Source: Sphingomonas sp.
GTDB taxonomy: Bacteria > Pseudomonadota > Alphaproteobacteria > Sphingomonadales > Sphingomonadaceae
Direction: 5' to 3'
DNA length: 64,000 bases
Assembly: GCF_019749955.1 (NCBI RefSeq)
Contig: NZ_JAIEPC010000008.1
Coordinates: 124,001-188,000 of the forward strand
Shown: one piece after another, positions 61,432 to 64,000 of the stretch
Numbering within the stretch: the first letter of the stretch is position 1
How the letters are laid out: every line of letters begins with the position of its first letter
The notes under the pieces: generated by a model
What the model was told of the DNA's origin: nothing
What the model saw: only the letters and a program-made list of their open reading frames with translations
Databases searched by the model: none
Translations under genes and position numbers: made by a program

Positions 61432-62391
61432 ATGAGTGCTGAACCTGGTCTGGATGCTGTAGTCGATGCCATTGCGCCCGGGCGCGCGAGCGTCCGTGTT
61501 GTCGCGGGGCAGGCGCGGATCATCCTCGATGTGAGCGGAATCGACTCCGCCGACCATGCCGAGCTTGAGGCGCGGGTGCACGCTGCCGCACTGGGCATTG
61601 AGGGAATCGAGTCGGTGCAGATCGCGCTGACCGCTTCGCGACCCAAGCGCATGCTGATCGCGGTGGCGAGCGGCAAGGGCGGGGTCGGCAAGTCGACCGT
61701 CTCGGCCAATCTGGCGATTGCGCTTCAGCGGCGCGGGCGGCGGGTTGGGGTGGTCGACGCCGATATCTATGGACCGTCGCAGCCGAAGTTACTGGGCGTC
61801 GAAGGCATCAAGCCGCAGGCGCGCGACAAGGTGCTGCAACCGGTACCGACGCCGCACGGTGTATCGCTGTTGTCGATGGGGCAGTTCGTCGCCCCCGATC
61901 AGGCGATTGCGTGGCGCGGGCTGAAGGCGGCCGGCGCGCTTGGCCAGCTTGTTGATGCGAATTGGGGCAATGCCGACACGCTCGTGCTCGATCTGCCGCC
62001 GGGAACGGGCGATATCCAGCTGACGATGATCCGTAGCCACCGTCCGGCGGGCGCGGTGATTGTGTCGACGCCGCAGGACCTCGCGCTGATCGACGCGCGG
62101 CGCGCGATCGATTTGTTTGTGCAAGCCAAGGTGCCGGTGATCGGCCTGATTGAGAATATGGCGGGCTATGTCTGCCCGTCGTGCGGCGCGGTGTCCGATC
62201 CGTTCGGGCGCGGCGGGGCGGAGGCAGCGGCGGCCGAGCTTGGCATTGCGTTTCTGGGGCGGATTCCGCTCGACATCGCGATCCGCACGGCGTCGGATGG
62301 CGGGATGCCGCCTGCCGCCGGGAACGGGCCCGAGGCGCTGGCGTTTCAGCAGATTGCGGGCAAAGTCGCCGACTGGATCGACGCCCGCTGA
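61432..62391 (+). CDS. Mrp/NBP35-type P-loop ATPase (Fe-S carrier)
   Basis: IAVASGKGGVGKSTVSANLAIAL, VDADIYGPSQPKLLGVEG, DTLVLDLPPGTGDIQLT, NMAGYVCPSC. Confidence 0.95.
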   Translation: MSAEPGLDAVVDAIAPGRASVRVVAGQARIILDVSGIDSADHAELEARVHAAALGIEGIESVQIALTASRPKRMLIAVASGKGGVGKSTVSANLAIALQRRGRRVGVVDADIYGPSQPKLLGVEGIKPQARDKVLQPVPTPHGVSLLSMGQFVAPDQAIAWRGLKAAGALGQLVDANWGNADTLVLDLPPGTGDIQLTMIRSHRPAGAVIVSTPQDLALIDARRAIDLFVQAKVPVIGLIENMAGYVCPSCGAVSDPFGRGGAEAAAAELGIAFLGRIPLDIAIRTASDGGMPPAAGNGPEALAFQQIAGKVADWIDAR

Positions 62392-62403
62392 CAGGAGCCT
62401 GCC

Positions 62404-62832
62404 ATGCCGCTCACCACTGACGACGATATCCGCGCCTTGCTCGAGGGCGCGCGCACGATTGCGATGATCGGCGCGTCGGACCGGCCCGAGCGGCCGTCCT
62501 ACGAAGTGATGGCAACGCTGCAGGCGCACGGCTACCGCGTGATCCCGGTCAATCCGCAGATCGCGGGCGAGCATATCCACGGCGAATATATCTTCCACGA
62601 TCTCGCGCAGATCGGCGTGCCGATCGACATCGTCGACATTTTCCGCAATTCGGCGGCGGCAGGCGAGGCGGTCGATGCGGCAATCGCGGCGGGCGCGAAA
62701 GCGGTGTGGATGCAGCTTGGCGTCGTCAATGAGGCAGCGGCGGCCCGTGCCGAGGCGGTGGGGCTGAACGTGGTGATGGACCGTTGCCCGGTGATGGAGC
62801 TCAAGCGGCTGGGGATCGCGCCGATTGCCTGA
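62404..62832 (+). CDS. CoA-binding domain protein
   Basis: TIAMIGASDRPERPSYEVMATLQAHGYRVIPVNPQIAGE, CPVMELKRLG. Confidence 0.9.
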   Translation: MPLTTDDDIRALLEGARTIAMIGASDRPERPSYEVMATLQAHGYRVIPVNPQIAGEHIHGEYIFHDLAQIGVPIDIVDIFRNSAAAGEAVDAAIAAGAKAVWMQLGVVNEAAAARAEAVGLNVVMDRCPVMELKRLGIAPIA

Positions 62833-62869
62833 ATGCCCTTGATTCGCCGCGATTGTGCGCCACAAGCGC

Positions 62870-63313
62870 ATTATGTCGATGTTGCTGATTGCGCTGCTGC
62901 AGGCAGCCCCCGCGCCGCCCGCCGATGCCGCGCCGCCGACGCGCTTCTCGATCCTGGTGCCGGTCGCCGATGAACCCTGCCGCCCGCGTGACAAGCAGGA
63001 TGCGGACGTTGTCGTCTGCGGTAATGCGCTGCCGAGCCAGCGGCTGCCCTTTCCCAACGAGCCCGATCCGAGCCGAGGGCGCCCCTCCAACCCGGACCTG
63101 ACCGGCGCGCGCGCGCTCGAATTGCAGAACACACCCTGCGCGGCGCGATCGGACGGGTGCGGCGGCGCGGGGATCCCGATTTTGGGGATGGCGCTCTTTG
63201 CGGGCAAGAAGCTCGTCGAGGCCATTGGCGACGCAACCAGGGCCAAGCCCGACAAGTCAAAGCGGGTCGCGATCCCGCTTGATGATCCGGTGGTACCGGC
63301 CAAGGCGCCGTAG
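62870..63313 (+). CDS. Hypothetical secreted protein
   Basis: Signal peptide-like N-terminus MSMLLIALLQAAPAP; internal VADEPCRPRDKQDADVVVCGN. Confidence 0.6.
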   Translation: MMSMLLIALLQAAPAPPADAAPPTRFSILVPVADEPCRPRDKQDADVVVCGNALPSQRLPFPNEPDPSRGRPSNPDLTGARALELQNTPCAARSDGCGGAGIPILGMALFAGKKLVEAIGDATRAKPDKSKRVAIPLDDPVVPAKAP

Positions 63314-63344
63314 CGTCATGCGCGAAGCCTGGGCTTCGCTTTCA

Positions 63345-63403
63345 TTCCGTTCGTGCTGAGCTTGTCGAAGCACCGTCCTTCGACAAGCTCAGGGCAAGCG
63401 GAA
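63345..63403. repeat. REP-like palindrome pair (family B, short spacer, reverse orientation)
   Basis: ttccgttcgtgctgagcttgtcgaagcaccgtccttcgacaagctcagggcaagcgg between convergent genes. Confidence 0.9.
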
Positions 63404-63428
63404 TTGGTGCGGGATGCGCAATGCCCCA

Positions 63429-64000
63429 TCAATCGTCAGGCACCAATGCCGCGATGATCGCGTTGAGCACCAGCATCCCTGCTTCGGTCGCGCGCAGCCG
63501 GGGGCCGTCGCGCACGATCAGCCCCTCGGCAACCAGCGTTGCCGCCGCGCGCGCGTCGACCACAGTCTCCACCGCTTCCCCCGACAGTGCCGCGATCCGC
63601 GCCAGATCGACGCCTTCGCGCAAGCGCAGCCCCATCAGCAGCGCCTCCGCGCGGCGCGACGACGGCGACAGCGCCTCCTCAATCTCGATCCCGTGCCCGT
63701 TGCGTGCCACCGCGTTCAGCCAATTCTCGGGCTTTTTGTGGCGCATCGTCGCGATCCCGCCGCGCCGTCCATGTGCGCCGGGGCCGATGCCGGCATAATC
63801 GCGGTAGCGCCAATAGGTCAGGTTATGGCGGCTCTCGGCACCCGGTCGCGCGTGGTTCGACACTTCATAAGCGGGCAGCCCCGCCGCCGCCGCCATCGCG
63901 CGGGTCGCTTCGAACAGGCTCGCCGCTTCCTCGTCCCCCGGAATCGTCAGCCGCCCCGCCGCTGCTTCGGTCGCAAAGCGCGTGCCGGGTTCGATCGTGA
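63429..64000 (-). CDS. hemW: Radical SAM coproporphyrinogen oxidase-like protein HemW, C-terminal part (truncated by window end)
   Basis: TIEPGTRFA...GLPAYEVSNHARPGAESRHNLTYWRYRDYAGIGPGAHGRRGG; frame open to window end. Confidence 0.93.
   Translation of the reverse strand, partial: TIEPGTRFATEAAAGRLTIPGDEEAASLFEATRAMAAAAGLPAYEVSNHARPGAESRHNLTYWRYRDYAGIGPGAHGRRGGIATMRHKKPENWLNAVARNGHGIEIEEALSPSSRRAEALLMGLRLREGVDLARIAALSGEAVETVVDARAAATLVAEGLIVRDGPRLRATEAGMLVLNAIIAALVPDD

Noticed and set aside
1-64000. CRISPR array, prophage or intact insertion sequence
   Set aside because: No regularly spaced direct repeats with unique spacers, no phage structural genes and no transposase motifs were seen; the repeats present are dispersed palindromes.

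Overview
GC-rich, gene-dense chromosomal window with a Sphingomonadales-like (alphaproteobacterial) character. Taxonomy is inferred from gene content and protein style only. I support about 58 protein-coding genes. Most are core: pdxH (partial), crcB, an RluA-type synthase, an ABC-F ATPase, a two-component pair, dapD, glpX, rne, an amidase, PBP1A, prfB, thyA-folA-ribF, ileS-lspA, a cystathionine beta-lyase gene, sseA, queF, a degP/Q-type protease gene, hflKC, mrp and hemW (partial). I saw no tRNA, rRNA, CRISPR array, prophage or intact transposase. The accessory or unusual material is: (i) a lower-GC DUF262+DUF1524 (GmrSD-like) gene between dapD and glpX, a candidate defence nuclease; (ii) a two-gene GT4-fusion / GH130 cassette; (iii) many REP-like paired palindromes that appear to share one core, GAGC-N2/3-GTCGA, flanked by covarying stems; one copy lies in frame inside ileS; (iv) a nested inverted-repeat block after ribF; (v) a near-consensus sigma70 promoter with a hairpin at +1 in an ORF-poor segment at about 9.6 kb; and (vi) an ORF-poor 3.0-3.75 kb segment with repeated modules and an intrinsic terminator. 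All functional calls come from reading the sequence without database searches.
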